This document shows positions 33,201 through 41,229 of a stretch of 64,000 nucleotides of DNA, piece after piece. The position numbers and the translations under genes were made by a program. The notes under the pieces were generated by a model. It did not search any database. It was not told the origin of the DNA and worked only from the letters and a program-made list of their open reading frames with translations. The first letter of the stretch is position 1. Every line of letters begins with the position of its first letter. Source of the DNA: Flavisolibacter ginsenosidimutans (lineage in GTDB: Bacteria > Bacteroidota > Bacteroidia > Chitinophagales > Chitinophagaceae); NCBI RefSeq assembly GCF_007970805.1, contig NZ_CP042433.1, positions 2,914,001 through 2,978,000 on the forward strand, given 5' to 3'.

Positions 33201-34640
33201 AGATACCGTTTGCGCCATTGGGCGGAACATCTTGCCCTCTATACCTACCAAAGCAAGAATTGGTAAGTAAACAATGAAGATGATGATTTGACCAAACGCC
33301 GCAGAGTTCATCATTCTCTTTGCAGAAACGCCGACTTCTTCATCCATTTCGGGTTGGGCAATTTTACCCTCTCGCCGGTTGGCTAAATGGTGCATGGTGG
33401 CTTCTACAATAATCACCGCTCCATCTACAATCAACCCAAAGTCAATGGCACCCAAGCTCATTAGATTACCGGAAACACCAAAGACGTTCATCAGTGAAAT
33501 GGCAAACAACATTGCCAATGGAATAACAGAAGCGACAATAAGCCCCGAACGAATGTTACCTAAGAAAAGCACCAAGACGAAAATGACAATCAATGCCCCT
33601 TCTAACAGGTTCTTTTTTACGGTATCAATCGCCCTGTTCACAAACTCGCTTCTATCCAAAAAAGGTTCTACCACGACGCCTTCGGGGAGGGATTTTTGAA
33701 TTTGTACCATCTTCTCCTTTACCCGCTGCACCACTTCGCTGGAGTTGCTTCCTTTCAGCATCATCACAATGCCGCCCACAGCTTCTTTATCGTCACGGGT
33801 CAAAGCGCCGTAACGGTTAGCCGCACCAAAACGCACCTGGGCAATGTCACGAATGGTGATCGGAAATCCGGTTTCTGTCTTTTTTACTACGATGCGTTCT
33901 ATGTCGCCGAGATTAGTTATCAAGCCTTCGCTGCGGATAAAATAAGCGTTTGGTTTCTTGTCGATATAGGAGCCGCCGGTATTTTGGTTGTTTTTCTCCA
34001 AGGCCGTGAAGATGTCCGAGATGGAAATGTTATAGCTCCGGGTTTGGTTGATGTTCAGCGCAATTTCATATTGCTTTAAAAAGCCGCCGAAGCTGTTGAC
34101 TTCCGCAATGCCCGGTGTGCCGAGTAACTGCCTGCGCACAATCCAGTCTTGCAGGGTGCGCAATGCGGTTGCATCATATTTGTTTTCATAACCCTTTTTC
34201 GGGTGGACAACATATTGATATATTTCGCCCAAACCTGTTGAAATAGGCGACATTTCCGGCTCACCGGCTCCCTGCGGAATGGCGTTACGGGCTTCCGGCA
34301 AGCGTTCCGCTACCTGTTGCCGTGCCCAATAGATGTTTGCATCATCGTGAAAGATAACCGTCACTACGGAAAGACCGAACCGGGAAATAGAACGGACCTC
34401 CTGAATTTCGGGAATGGTGGACATGGTTTGTTCAACCGGATAGGAAATCAATTGCTCTACTTCCTGCGAAGCAAGAGACGGACTAACGGTAATGATTTGT
34501 ACCTGATTATTGGTAATGTCAGGAACTGCATCAATAGGTAATTTTTTCAGCGAGAAGACACCCCAGATAATTAATGCAAGAGTGAATATCCCGATGACCA
34601 GTTTATTCTTTATAGAGAAGTCAATAATCTTGTTTAACAT
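30249..34640 (-). CDS. czcA: CzcA-type RND metal efflux pump fused to a CzcC/TolC-like channel
   Basis: 1463 residues. Residues about 1-1040 are an HME-RND pump: 12 membrane helices, SLKKLPIDAVPDITNNQVQI near the N-terminus, and the proton-relay DFGLIVDGAVIIVEAT motif in helix 4. Residues about 1070-1463 start with a signal-like hydrophobic stretch (VIGLLVLLLGAGFVNAQ) and two outer-membrane efflux repeats (ITRSLGTNPNVRVGNL, helical coils). The fusion puts pump and outer-membrane channel in one polypeptide. Such fusions are known in Bacteroidota. Substrate is probably Zn, Co, Cd or Cu. Confidence 0.92.
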   Translation of the reverse strand: MLNKIIDFSIKNKLVIGIFTLALIIWGVFSLKKLPIDAVPDITNNQVQIITVSPSLASQEVEQLISYPVEQTMSTIPEIQEVRSISRFGLSVVTVIFHDDANIYWARQQVAERLPEARNAIPQGAGEPEMSPISTGLGEIYQYVVHPKKGYENKYDATALRTLQDWIVRRQLLGTPGIAEVNSFGGFLKQYEIALNINQTRSYNISISDIFTALEKNNQNTGGSYIDKKPNAYFIRSEGLITNLGDIERIVVKKTETGFPITIRDIAQVRFGAANRYGALTRDDKEAVGGIVMMLKGSNSSEVVQRVKEKMVQIQKSLPEGVVVEPFLDRSEFVNRAIDTVKKNLLEGALIVIFVLVLFLGNIRSGLIVASVIPLAMLFAISLMNVFGVSGNLMSLGAIDFGLIVDGAVIIVEATMHHLANRREGKIAQPEMDEEVGVSAKRMMNSAAFGQIIIFIVYLPILALVGIEGKMFRPMAQTVSFAILGAFLLSLTYVPMVSALFLNKNIKHKKNFSDKMMDRIQRMYLPLIKGALRFRKLVVVIALALLGLAALVFTFLGGEFLPTLEEGDFAVETRLLTGSSLSQTIDKVEQASNILHKKFPEVKEVISKIGASEIPTDPMPIEAADITIILKPKDEWTSAHGREELAEKMQKELEAIPGVSFGFSQPIQLRTNELISGVRQDVGIKIFGEDMQVLSELSKRIGAIVPTVQGAEDLYVEQVSGLPQISIKLNRDKIAQHGLNVSDINQAINTAFAGGSAGTVFEGEKRFDLVVRLQESERQSIEDVKRLFVTAADGTQIPLEQVADVSLQLGPNQIQREQAQRRIIVGFNVRGRDIASVVKEMQQKIDQKIKMPTGYFITYGGQFKNLEEANKRLSIAVPVALGLILLLLYFTFGSFKYSILIFMAIPMSAIGGVFALWLRGMPFSISAGVGFIALFGVAVLNGIVLITEFNRLKKEGMTDLTKIIFTGTAVRLRPVLMTATVASLGFLPMALSTGAGGEVQKPLATVVIGGLLTATLLTLVVLPVLYTFFEGFGKKKQQNQDTNHTPSPSTVPKVIGLLVLLLGAGFVNAQTPAGTIDLQTAITRSLGTNPNVRVGNLDVQYQQSLRASARDIGKTNINLTYGQYNSPVPYDNNITITQNIPNPVYLRRLTELADATIDASRLQLKVYQNQINYQVKSLYYRLIYRNEQRRLADTLISLYERVLRAADIRFKSGETNILEKYNANTQLQEAIAQKEQLNEQLRTDLQQLSLFTGDAGINGITDTLLQEKPITLALDSVQLNNNPELQVLRSQIVIASKEIKVERSKLLPDFSIGYFNQSLVGTYDVDGGQKYYGAGKRFQGIEAGISISLFSKPQKARIRAAEVNQQRREAEVQAFYFGLSQRGSLLLSELRRLSIQLAYYRNTALPQAELLIRTSQRAFEVGEMDYYQLSQSLNNANNVRRQYIEIINQYNQSAIELELILGL

Positions 34641-34647
34641 GCCGATA

Positions 34648-34824
34648 TTATTGTGTGACCAGGCGGTAGTATTTGATAATGGCCCTGATAATGGCCAAAA
34701 TCATCAGAATGGTTAGTACAACTCCCATGACAGTCATAACGAACTTCTTGTTCTTAGACCATTTGGGTTCTTTGCTTTTTGTGCTGTACTGCCTACGGTT
34801 AGCTCGTACACGAGACTTAGCCAT
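34648..34824 (-). CDS. Small membrane protein, 58 residues, paralogue of 21719-21883
   Basis: ATG 34824 to TAA 34648. Basic start MAKSRVRANRRQY, KWSKNKK, then one hydrophobic helix (FVMTVMGVVLTILMILAII) and a short basic tail. It sits 7 bases upstream of the RND pump gene in the same direction, so it is probably the first gene of that operon. A small subunit or regulator of the pump, by position; the paralogue lies 13 kb away. Confidence 0.65.
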   Translation of the reverse strand: MAKSRVRANRRQYSTKSKEPKWSKNKKFVMTVMGVVLTILMILAIIRAIIKYYRLVTQ

Positions 34825-34893
34825 TGTCAGTGTTGAAAATGATAAAAATTAAGGAACCAATAAATGGGTATCCGCTAAAAGAGACGGCGGAAA

Positions 34894-35226
34894 TCAGGCA
34901 TGTATTTGAGGAGGTTGCCAAATGGCATAAGCAACCATTTGAAGAGCGTATGACGGCGTTATAGGAAACTTTTGATGAAGCTCAAATAGAGGAGCAAGTT
35001 CTTGCGAAGCAAGAACGTGATTGATTGACACATTTGTGCAGCAATTACACTGGCAAAACGGGGGACACAAATCGTCCTTATCATTATGCTGTCCTGAAGT
35101 CTGATCGAGGACAGTTTTTGCGCCGCTATCAAAACGTGAAGCCCTTGTGTCAGAGCACGGGATGCAACTGACCACGAGCACAATAAAAGCTAAAAGATAT
35201 ACGAGCGCCTTTTTCACGTGCGGCAA
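34894..35226 (-). CDS. DUF6660-like small exported Cys-rich protein
   Basis: 110 residues. A signal-type hydrophobic N-terminus (VKKALVYLLAFIVLVVSCIPC) may end in a lipobox. A Cys cluster (CPPFCQCNCC) sits in the middle and could bind metal, followed by a Pro/Trp-rich end. It resembles the DUF6660 proteins often found beside CusA/CzcA operons in Bacteroidota; the family name is from memory. It lies upstream and co-directional with the pump operon. Confidence 0.6.
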   Translation of the reverse strand: MPHVKKALVYLLAFIVLVVSCIPCSDTRASRFDSGAKTVLDQTSGQHNDKDDLCPPFCQCNCCTNVSINHVLASQELAPLFELHQKFPITPSYALQMVAYAIWQPPQIHA

Positions 35227-35683
35227 AGGTATTGCCTGATAGCCATTCAGCCAACAGAATTATTGAAGTACCGTTGCATTTCAGGGACCTTTTTACGGAT
35301 AGGGTTGCTTACGGATAGGTTTCGGCTTTACAGCTTATCGGCAGCATTCCATCGTTACCTGGTTTGGAAACTCAACCATAACAAACAAAAAAGGCCGGAA
35401 AAGAAGCCGACCTTTAAAGAGTATGGATAGCACCTTAAGTATTTGCCAATGCGAACAATGCAGACAATAGCATTACGCATTTCCAGCAAGTCAGCACATT
35501 TAATTTTTTCATGTCTCAAAGCTACAAGTCTTTTTGTGAAGGATCTTGTAATTGTACCTTAACGCTTAACCGTTGAAATGAAATTCTTTTCGATTTTGAA
35601 AGAAAACAAAACAGTATGTTGGGGTTGCCTAGATCTAGCCTATTTTCCGAAGCGTTCAGTTTAGCAATTTTAAAACCTGTGCA
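35227..35683. other. Intergenic region, no convincing gene
   Basis: 457 bases. A reading frame at 35218-35430 looks non-coding by composition. A short imperfect stem (AAAGG-CCGG / CCG-ACCTTT, about 35387-35414) could be a weak terminator on the minus strand. The region separates the divergent DUF6660-like and lipoprotein genes, so it should hold two promoters, which I could not locate. Confidence 0.4.
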
Positions 35684-36352
35684 ATGAAATTTAAAATTAA
35701 ATTTTTAGTCGTAGTCATAGCGGCATTCGTTTCGTGTAAGAACAATAACAAAGCCGCAACCAAGACAGAAGAATCCGAAACCGTTAAGCGCAGCACAGAG
35801 CCGGTTGATTCTTCACAGGCCAAAGTAAGCAGCCCTGAAGTGCAGGATTACAAAGACAGGTTACATAACATAGTGGAGCGCATGAATAAAGGCTTTGCCA
35901 ATGTGCAAACAACAGGCAATCCCGAAGACGATTTTTCAAAGCTCATGATTACAAACCAGTTTGCGGGAATTGAGATGTGTGAACTACACCTAAAAGCTGG
36001 CAGTGATACAATAATGAAAGCCCTGGCAAAAAAGAAATTGGCTTTCCTAAAAAAACAGGAAGAAATTTTTCATAACTATCAATTCAACTCACCGACAGGC
36101 TACCGGCCACCCGTGAAAAAAAACGTCCCAAGGATAAAGCATTTGGAGATTGTTGACGCATCAGACAAAGACGCTGTTTTTGCACAAATCCTTTCAGAGT
36201 ACAATCAAAATACCATCGACCTCGCTAAATCCTATTTAGAAAGCGGTACGAACACCTCTATGAAAAGTGCAGCGCAAACCATTATTCAAAATTTCAGCAG
36301 AGAATTGCAGCAAATGAAACAATACATTACAAAGTACACGAGTAACAATTAA
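35684..36352 (+). CDS. Lipoprotein with a DUF305-like helical domain
   Basis: 222 residues. A lipobox-type N-terminus (VVIAAFVSCKNN) is followed by an acidic linker, then two helical repeats: DDFSKLMITNQFAGIEMCELHLKAG and DAVFAQILSEYNQNTIDLAKSYL. These resemble DUF305, a ferritin-like four-helix fold found next to metal-resistance genes, but the usual His-rich motif is weak. Periplasmic metal-related function is inferred. Confidence 0.6.
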   Translation: MKFKIKFLVVVIAAFVSCKNNNKAATKTEESETVKRSTEPVDSSQAKVSSPEVQDYKDRLHNIVERMNKGFANVQTTGNPEDDFSKLMITNQFAGIEMCELHLKAGSDTIMKALAKKKLAFLKKQEEIFHNYQFNSPTGYRPPVKKNVPRIKHLEIVDASDKDAVFAQILSEYNQNTIDLAKSYLESGTNTSMKSAAQTIIQNFSRELQQMKQYITKYTSNN

Positions 36353-36551
36353 CTGAAATCTAAACTCAATGACGTGACAATTCATTTAGTTGAAGAGGAA
36401 GCGGGTGAACCACATAGCCTTCACTTGCACTTGTTTGTTGACTTATCCATCTTTACAGCACATCTACATTTCCTTTCATATTGTACTTATCATAGACATA
36501 GCTTAAGGAAGTGAGAAATATTATTTGCCTATACTCATTTGGCTTTAAGCC

Positions 36552-36842
36552 TTAGATACTTGTAACCCGAATCAATAATATTCTATTTGAACTGGCGCTT
36601 AACAGTTGGGCATTGAACGCTACGACAATAGTGCTTAGGCTCATGAGCACTGCTCCAAGAGCAGGGCTTGCAACAAATTTTAGTGATAGAACGCCAGCAG
36701 CAAGAGGAATAGCTATCACGTTGTAGCCAACCGCCCAAAGAAGGTTTTGTATCATCTTCTTGTGGGAAGCCCGTCCGAAATGAATCATTTGCACTACGTC
36801 TTTAGGGTCGCTGTTGACAAGAATAATGTCTGCGGTTTCTGC
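36552..36842 (-). pseudogene. C-terminal remnant of a copper-type P1B ATPase
   Basis: The frame reads [19 protein letters not shown], then [21 protein letters not shown] and [25 protein letters not shown], which is the last part of a CopB/CopA-type ATPase (after the GDG motif, through the last helices). The N-terminal about 90 percent is missing. At about 36843-36850 it is joined to an unrelated frame from the regulator remnant. The tail after NAQLL ([15 protein letters not shown]) also looks altered. Cannot function as a pump. Confidence 0.8.
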
Positions 36843-37159
36843 TGAGCTTTAGAGAGAAATTCGGAAAGGCTAAAGTGTTCTTCGATTTCGCCGCTCTGAA
36901 CTTTTTTTATCAGCAGATTCTTAATTTTCTCAACCTGCTTGTGTGCTTTGGTGTCCAATATTTCAAAGCCTAAATCAGTGAGCTTTTCGCCAATGCTTTT
37001 TAATTCGCTATCGGTTAAAGGGGTTGCCAATTCAACTTCGCCCATTATAACGCTTATAGGGTTTAAGCCAGCTTTTTCAAATTCTTGCCTGACAACCATA
37101 ATACAGCAGTTGCAAACCATATTTTTAATGTAAGTCTTCACAAATGCTAAATTATCCAA
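36794..37159 (-). pseudogene. Truncated HMA-like/AraC regulator remnant
   Basis: The 121-residue frame starts with an HMA-like domain (KTYIKNMVCNCCIMVVRQEF, metal-binding Cys region) and a helical linker (HKQVEKIKNLLIKKVQSGEI). In relatives this N-terminus precedes an AraC-type HTH. Here, after EFLSK, it runs out of frame into the copper ATPase remnant and stops at 36794. The regulator has thus lost its DNA-binding domain. It may still bind metal if expressed. Confidence 0.7.
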
Positions 37160-37320
37160 TTAAAGACTTATGGCTATTTTAAAGACTCTTCATAGAGGGC
37201 ATAAATTTCTGTTTTGGGCAGAAATGAAAAGATTTAGACGGATTTGGAACGGAAATGAAAGAAAGGGTTTTAGGTTTTAGAATGATAATTAGATGCCTTT
37301 CATGATAATCCTTTCTTTAA

Positions 37321-37959
37321 TTAAGAGATATTCTTAAAGGCTTTGTCCGGGTGTGGGGACAGCATTACAGTTACTGGTAATTTGCACATCATGTCAAACG
37401 TAACTTCTCGAACTGAGCTTGGTGTACCTGAATAATCATCCGCTTCTAAAAAAGTGTTGTTTCCTCGTGGCGGTGCGCCTTCCTGATAGTAAGAGCTGCA
37501 TCGTGGCGCTCCGGAATTTAATCTGCAGAACTTGGGCTGAATTTCATTTATGGCAAATAACTCTTCAGTACTTACCTTAAAGACAATTGGGTTTTCATTT
37601 TGATTTTCGTACCGTTTATAATGTTTACGCAAGTCACCCTCCGTTGCCCAGAAGAAGACTTTAGAGTTCAATAGGTAGACAAAATCTCCAAACGACATAC
37701 CGTGCTCCAAATTTTTGGTAGCTATTTTTTCATAAAGTGGATCTTGGTCTCTCAATAAGAAAGATTTTGCTCCATCTGTTACTTCTTTGTGGCCGACTCT
37801 TCTCGTTCGCAAAAAATCTTCGCGGTTAGGCAGCTTTAATATTTCTACAAGTGTAACTGTACTTTTCAATGTATAGTCACTTAAAATTGAATCCAGGTTT
37901 CTTTTGTCTGTAAGATGATACAGATAAGGTCTTAAAACTTTGAACTTCTCAATATTCAT
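37321..37959 (-). CDS. DUF7002-like protein, possible ADP-ribosyltransferase (DarT-like)
   Basis: 212 residues. N-terminal LRPYLYHLTDKRNLDSILS recalls the start of ART-fold toxins such as DarT (His in YHLTD). RRVGHKEV, then FGDFVYLLNSKVFFWATEGD and SSVREVTFDM near the end, where a Glu could be catalytic. It is similar in length and layout to DarT. It is the last gene of the three-gene operon, one base after the kinase-PurA gene, together with a macrodomain gene. Enzymatic role is inferred, not shown. Confidence 0.5.
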   Translation of the reverse strand: MNIEKFKVLRPYLYHLTDKRNLDSILSDYTLKSTVTLVEILKLPNREDFLRTRRVGHKEVTDGAKSFLLRDQDPLYEKIATKNLEHGMSFGDFVYLLNSKVFFWATEGDLRKHYKRYENQNENPIVFKVSTEELFAINEIQPKFCRLNSGAPRCSSYYQEGAPPRGNNTFLEADDYSGTPSSVREVTFDMMCKLPVTVMLSPHPDKAFKNIS

Positions 37960-37960
37960 T

Positions 37961-39607
37961 TTATTTCCAGTTTCTACGATCTATAATTGCTCTATAATCA
38001 AAGCAGGTGCTGATAAGTGATACTTTTACGCCGGAACACGTCTCAATTTCTTCAATAAATTGTCTTGTTTCAGAAGTGAGTTGGTCATACCTGCGTGCCT
38101 TTTCGTTTTTGGTTGAGAAATAGTCTGCAAATGTTAGTGCAATATCAGATGGCGAATTTAACTCACAAGCTTTTCTAAACATTGTCCAACTAAATTCCGC
38201 TATCCGTCTATCTATTTTAGTAGTGGTGGTTTTTTCATTCCTTTTTAATTCCTCAGGATCTTTTCCCGACCTTTTTGCTATCGTTTCCATATTTATCTCT
38301 TTGCTAAAAAAAGGTCCAGATGTTCCGCCTACACGGATTGGATAAGACCTTGTTACCATAATAATCTTGTTGACCCTTTTAGGAGAAATACCAGCTTCAG
38401 ATAAACAACCGGATACAGTAGTATCTCTAGAGGTTACATATGGGTATATTCCATGATGGATACTAAGTCCCGTTCCTTGTGTGCCTTCAAGTAAAATTCT
38501 TTTGTTGTTCTGGTATAAATTTTCGAGCACATCATATGTGCTTCCAATATAAGGCTTGAGTTTGTCACAGTTTTTAGCTTTATGCTTGTCTGTACCATAC
38601 AACCTTGCGATGATGTTGGTTGCCGTTGCAGCTCCAACGCCTTGACCGGTCGAACTGATAGTTCTTTTTACTTCCTGTTCAAGCTCAATGTCAGCATCAC
38701 TTATCACGATTGCGTTTTCATCAATAATTAGCCGGTTAGAAAACTCGTCAACAACCCGGTAGTTTGTAATTTCCTCAAGTAGCTTATTTACGTTAATAAT
38801 GGTTCCCGGCCCCAAGATCAGTTTAGCTGTTGGATTTCTTTTACAACCAGAAGGAAGTAGGTGAAAAACATGTTTCGTAGGCTCTTCATAAACAGTATGG
38901 CCTGCATTTGGCCCTCCAACTCGGATCAAACAGTCATATTCTGGCGCAATATGGGCTGCTATTTGGCCTTTACCCTCGGATCCAAATTGTCCACCAACTA
39001 TGACATCAACAAGTTCATTCTTTGTTGGAGCAAGCAGCTTCAAAAAGCTTGATACTCTAATAAACACATCATCCTCAGTAGCTAATTCTGAATCTATCGT
39101 CAAATCAGCATCAGCCGCTAAAGTTGGAACTTGTTTTTCGGTTGGATCTTGCTTTGCCTCATGGTACTTTTCAATGGCTATCTTTCTTGATAAGTATCTA
39201 ATTTCTTCTCTTTTTAAAAATCTTTCTTGTAACACATGTGCGGGTGCTGTAAGATGTATGTGGTAAACGGAAAAACTATACGCCTTTCTGAAATGTTCTA
39301 TTTGTTTTAGAATCCGTATAGCATCTACAATAAAAAAGCTATCCTCTTCAAAGGAGAAACCAAAGTCATTTTGGAAATAGTCTAATACCCATCTACCATC
39401 TTCTTTTTGATCGAGTGTGGTGCCGAACTTTTGCAGAAAAGTCCTATCTGGATCTTCGCCCTTAAGTTTCTTCTTTGCTAAATCTTTTATGGCCTGGCGG
39501 CTTTTAAGAATTTTGAAACCAAACTTTTCTTCGAGTTTATGGGCAAGTGTCGTTTTACCAGCAGCAATCTCACCGCTCAATAAAATAATTATTTTTCTTT
39601 CTGCCAT
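37961..39607 (-). CDS. Nucleotide kinase-adenylosuccinate synthetase fusion, PurZ-like
   Basis: 548 residues. Residues 1-190 are a P-loop kinase-like domain (GEIAAGKTT). Residues about 197-548 are a full PurA-type domain: GGQFGSEGKGQ, GGPNAGHTV (His237), SSTGQGVGA, EGTQGTGLSIHHG, YPYVTSRDTT, and a C-terminal ISTCFDYR. The catalytic Asp of PurA (GDEGKG) is Ser210 here, which is the change reported for phage PurZ enzymes that act on dGMP. Thus a purine-modifying or nucleotide-sensing role is possible. The stop is one base before the DUF7002-like start. Confidence 0.75.
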   Translation of the reverse strand: MAERKIIILLSGEIAAGKTTLAHKLEEKFGFKILKSRQAIKDLAKKKLKGEDPDRTFLQKFGTTLDQKEDGRWVLDYFQNDFGFSFEEDSFFIVDAIRILKQIEHFRKAYSFSVYHIHLTAPAHVLQERFLKREEIRYLSRKIAIEKYHEAKQDPTEKQVPTLAADADLTIDSELATEDDVFIRVSSFLKLLAPTKNELVDVIVGGQFGSEGKGQIAAHIAPEYDCLIRVGGPNAGHTVYEEPTKHVFHLLPSGCKRNPTAKLILGPGTIINVNKLLEEITNYRVVDEFSNRLIIDENAIVISDADIELEQEVKRTISSTGQGVGAATATNIIARLYGTDKHKAKNCDKLKPYIGSTYDVLENLYQNNKRILLEGTQGTGLSIHHGIYPYVTSRDTTVSGCLSEAGISPKRVNKIIMVTRSYPIRVGGTSGPFFSKEINMETIAKRSGKDPEELKRNEKTTTTKIDRRIAEFSWTMFRKACELNSPSDIALTFADYFSTKNEKARRYDQLTSETRQFIEEIETCSGVKVSLISTCFDYRAIIDRRNWK

Positions 39608-41202
39608 GTAGATTCTTCATTGAATAAAGACAAACTCGATTTAGGCTTGAAGTCTTCTGTGCTAGGACTTTTCAATATGTAGATATTAACCTTGACATCT
39701 TGATTGACTAGTTCTGAGTAAATTAAACCTTCAATAATTTCCCACTTTCCTTTGGCTTGCCCTGCACCGATTAATGGCATGTAAACATTAGCTTTTAATT
39801 TTAGTGCTTTTTCCCTTAAATCCGCTAAACACTGTTGGAGGCTTGTATACTCAAGTGGGATCTTTCCGTTTCTTGTGAATAATCCGTTTTGTGCAAGCAT
39901 CTGAAATACATAGGTGTCGTCACTAACTTTTATCAATTGACTATTTCCAAGTCTAAATTCTATTTTTCTTTCTTTCCATTTTTTTAAAGCCTCTTTTATA
40001 ACTGGATAATTTTTTGATAATGCTTTACCAAAACCAAAACCTAACCCTCCACTTGTATTAACTAATTGAGCAATGATCTTGATGCCTCCTCCTCGCGGTT
40101 TTGTCGCATCACCAAATTCAATATTTATTTTTCGGTCCTGTAATTTTTCCTTTCCATAATGCGGCACCAGAATAACGCCGATCCTTGCTTTATTTTCTTT
40201 CCTCATTGGTGATATTCCAATGTAGAAAGCATTATAGGACTCACCTAAAAATTCCCAAGAAACAGTTTCCCTCTCTGTCCATCCAGGAGCAGTGCAGTAA
40301 TAGGCTCTTGATCCTGTGGGAATTTGAAAGTTATCTGGGATGCTTGGCTTAAAGCGGGTTGATGATTTATGGTAGTCCAAAACCAATTGCTTTTCATTTT
40401 GGAAAGTAAAGACCATGATAGCACAAGGTCTATCTATAGCCATAACAAAAGCAATGAAAATAGATTCTAAAGAAGATTTATATTTCTGAGCTAAGGCAAT
40501 TAACCCTTCAACTGTTATATCTCTTAGCTGATTTGCATCACTAGGAAAAATAACGTAAGGCAATTGAAGTTCAGAAGCACCTAAGTTACAAAGCTGTTCA
40601 AGCTCTCTGTTCTTATCAGGTTCCTCTTCTCTGTTTCTAATGGCCTCATCACAGTCTGAAAACAAGGTGTGTGCAATTTCATGTGCGACTGAGAAGTTCA
40701 TGCGAGTAGGTTTTTGAAAAGGGTTATACTCGATTAAAAACTTTTTTTTGCCTACAGGAATAGTTCTTGCGTCTAATACAGTATCGTTTGGTGAAATATC
40801 GAAATTCAAAATTTTTGCGAGTTCAATTGCATTGAAAGGTGGCCCATTCCAACCGTTTTCCAACGCATACAAAACAATTTTCCTAGCTCTATTTTTGATT
40901 TCTTCAATTGGATCCTCACATTCAGCTTCAGCCATCAAATTCAGGACAGACTTATGCCTCCATTTCCTTTTAGTATAGGTTACTTGAGGTTCGTTTAAAA
41001 TAAAAGAAGTGTGCTGCAGGTTGTGTTTTGAATTATTCAATTTGCTTGAGGCTTCAAGATTTAGTTTGTCTACTAACTCAAGATGTCTTTCGATAAACTC
41101 ATCATTAGCTTCATCAATGCCAGCGTCACTTCGCAGATTTGCTTCAATTAAAAATTCCAGTGCGAAGCGGTAGTTGCTGAAATTTACTTTTTCAGTTGAC
41201 AT
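39589..41202 (-). CDS. ImmA/IrrE-type metallopeptidase fused to a macrodomain
   Basis: 537 residues. A helical N-terminus (1-110), then an ImmA/IrrE peptidase domain with intact HExxH (HEIAH, residues 174-178) and a downstream Glu-rich helix. A linker domain (about 260-355) follows, then a macrodomain (about 358-520) with GDATKPRGGG, LVNTSGGLGFGFGKAL and LPLIGAGQAKG-type (MPLIGAGQAKGKW) loops. Macrodomains bind or remove ADP-ribose, as in DarG antitoxins. The gene overlaps the kinase-PurA start by 19 bases, so the three genes are one operon. Confidence 0.8.
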   Translation of the reverse strand: MSTEKVNFSNYRFALEFLIEANLRSDAGIDEANDEFIERHLELVDKLNLEASSKLNNSKHNLQHTSFILNEPQVTYTKRKWRHKSVLNLMAEAECEDPIEEIKNRARKIVLYALENGWNGPPFNAIELAKILNFDISPNDTVLDARTIPVGKKKFLIEYNPFQKPTRMNFSVAHEIAHTLFSDCDEAIRNREEEPDKNRELEQLCNLGASELQLPYVIFPSDANQLRDITVEGLIALAQKYKSSLESIFIAFVMAIDRPCAIMVFTFQNEKQLVLDYHKSSTRFKPSIPDNFQIPTGSRAYYCTAPGWTERETVSWEFLGESYNAFYIGISPMRKENKARIGVILVPHYGKEKLQDRKINIEFGDATKPRGGGIKIIAQLVNTSGGLGFGFGKALSKNYPVIKEALKKWKERKIEFRLGNSQLIKVSDDTYVFQMLAQNGLFTRNGKIPLEYTSLQQCLADLREKALKLKANVYMPLIGAGQAKGKWEIIEGLIYSELVNQDVKVNIYILKSPSTEDFKPKSSLSLFNEESTWQKEK

Positions 41203-41229
41203 TTTTTATGTGGAGTTTTCTTTGATTTA

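Noticed and set aside
35218..35430. 70-residue frame in the gap after the DUF6660-like gene
   Set aside because: Composition and lack of any motif suggest chance; it overlaps the promoter area of the divergent genes.
39589..41202. Housekeeping purine operon containing purA
   Set aside because: The Asp-to-Ser change, kinase fusion, and macrodomain and ART-like neighbours do not fit a biosynthetic operon.
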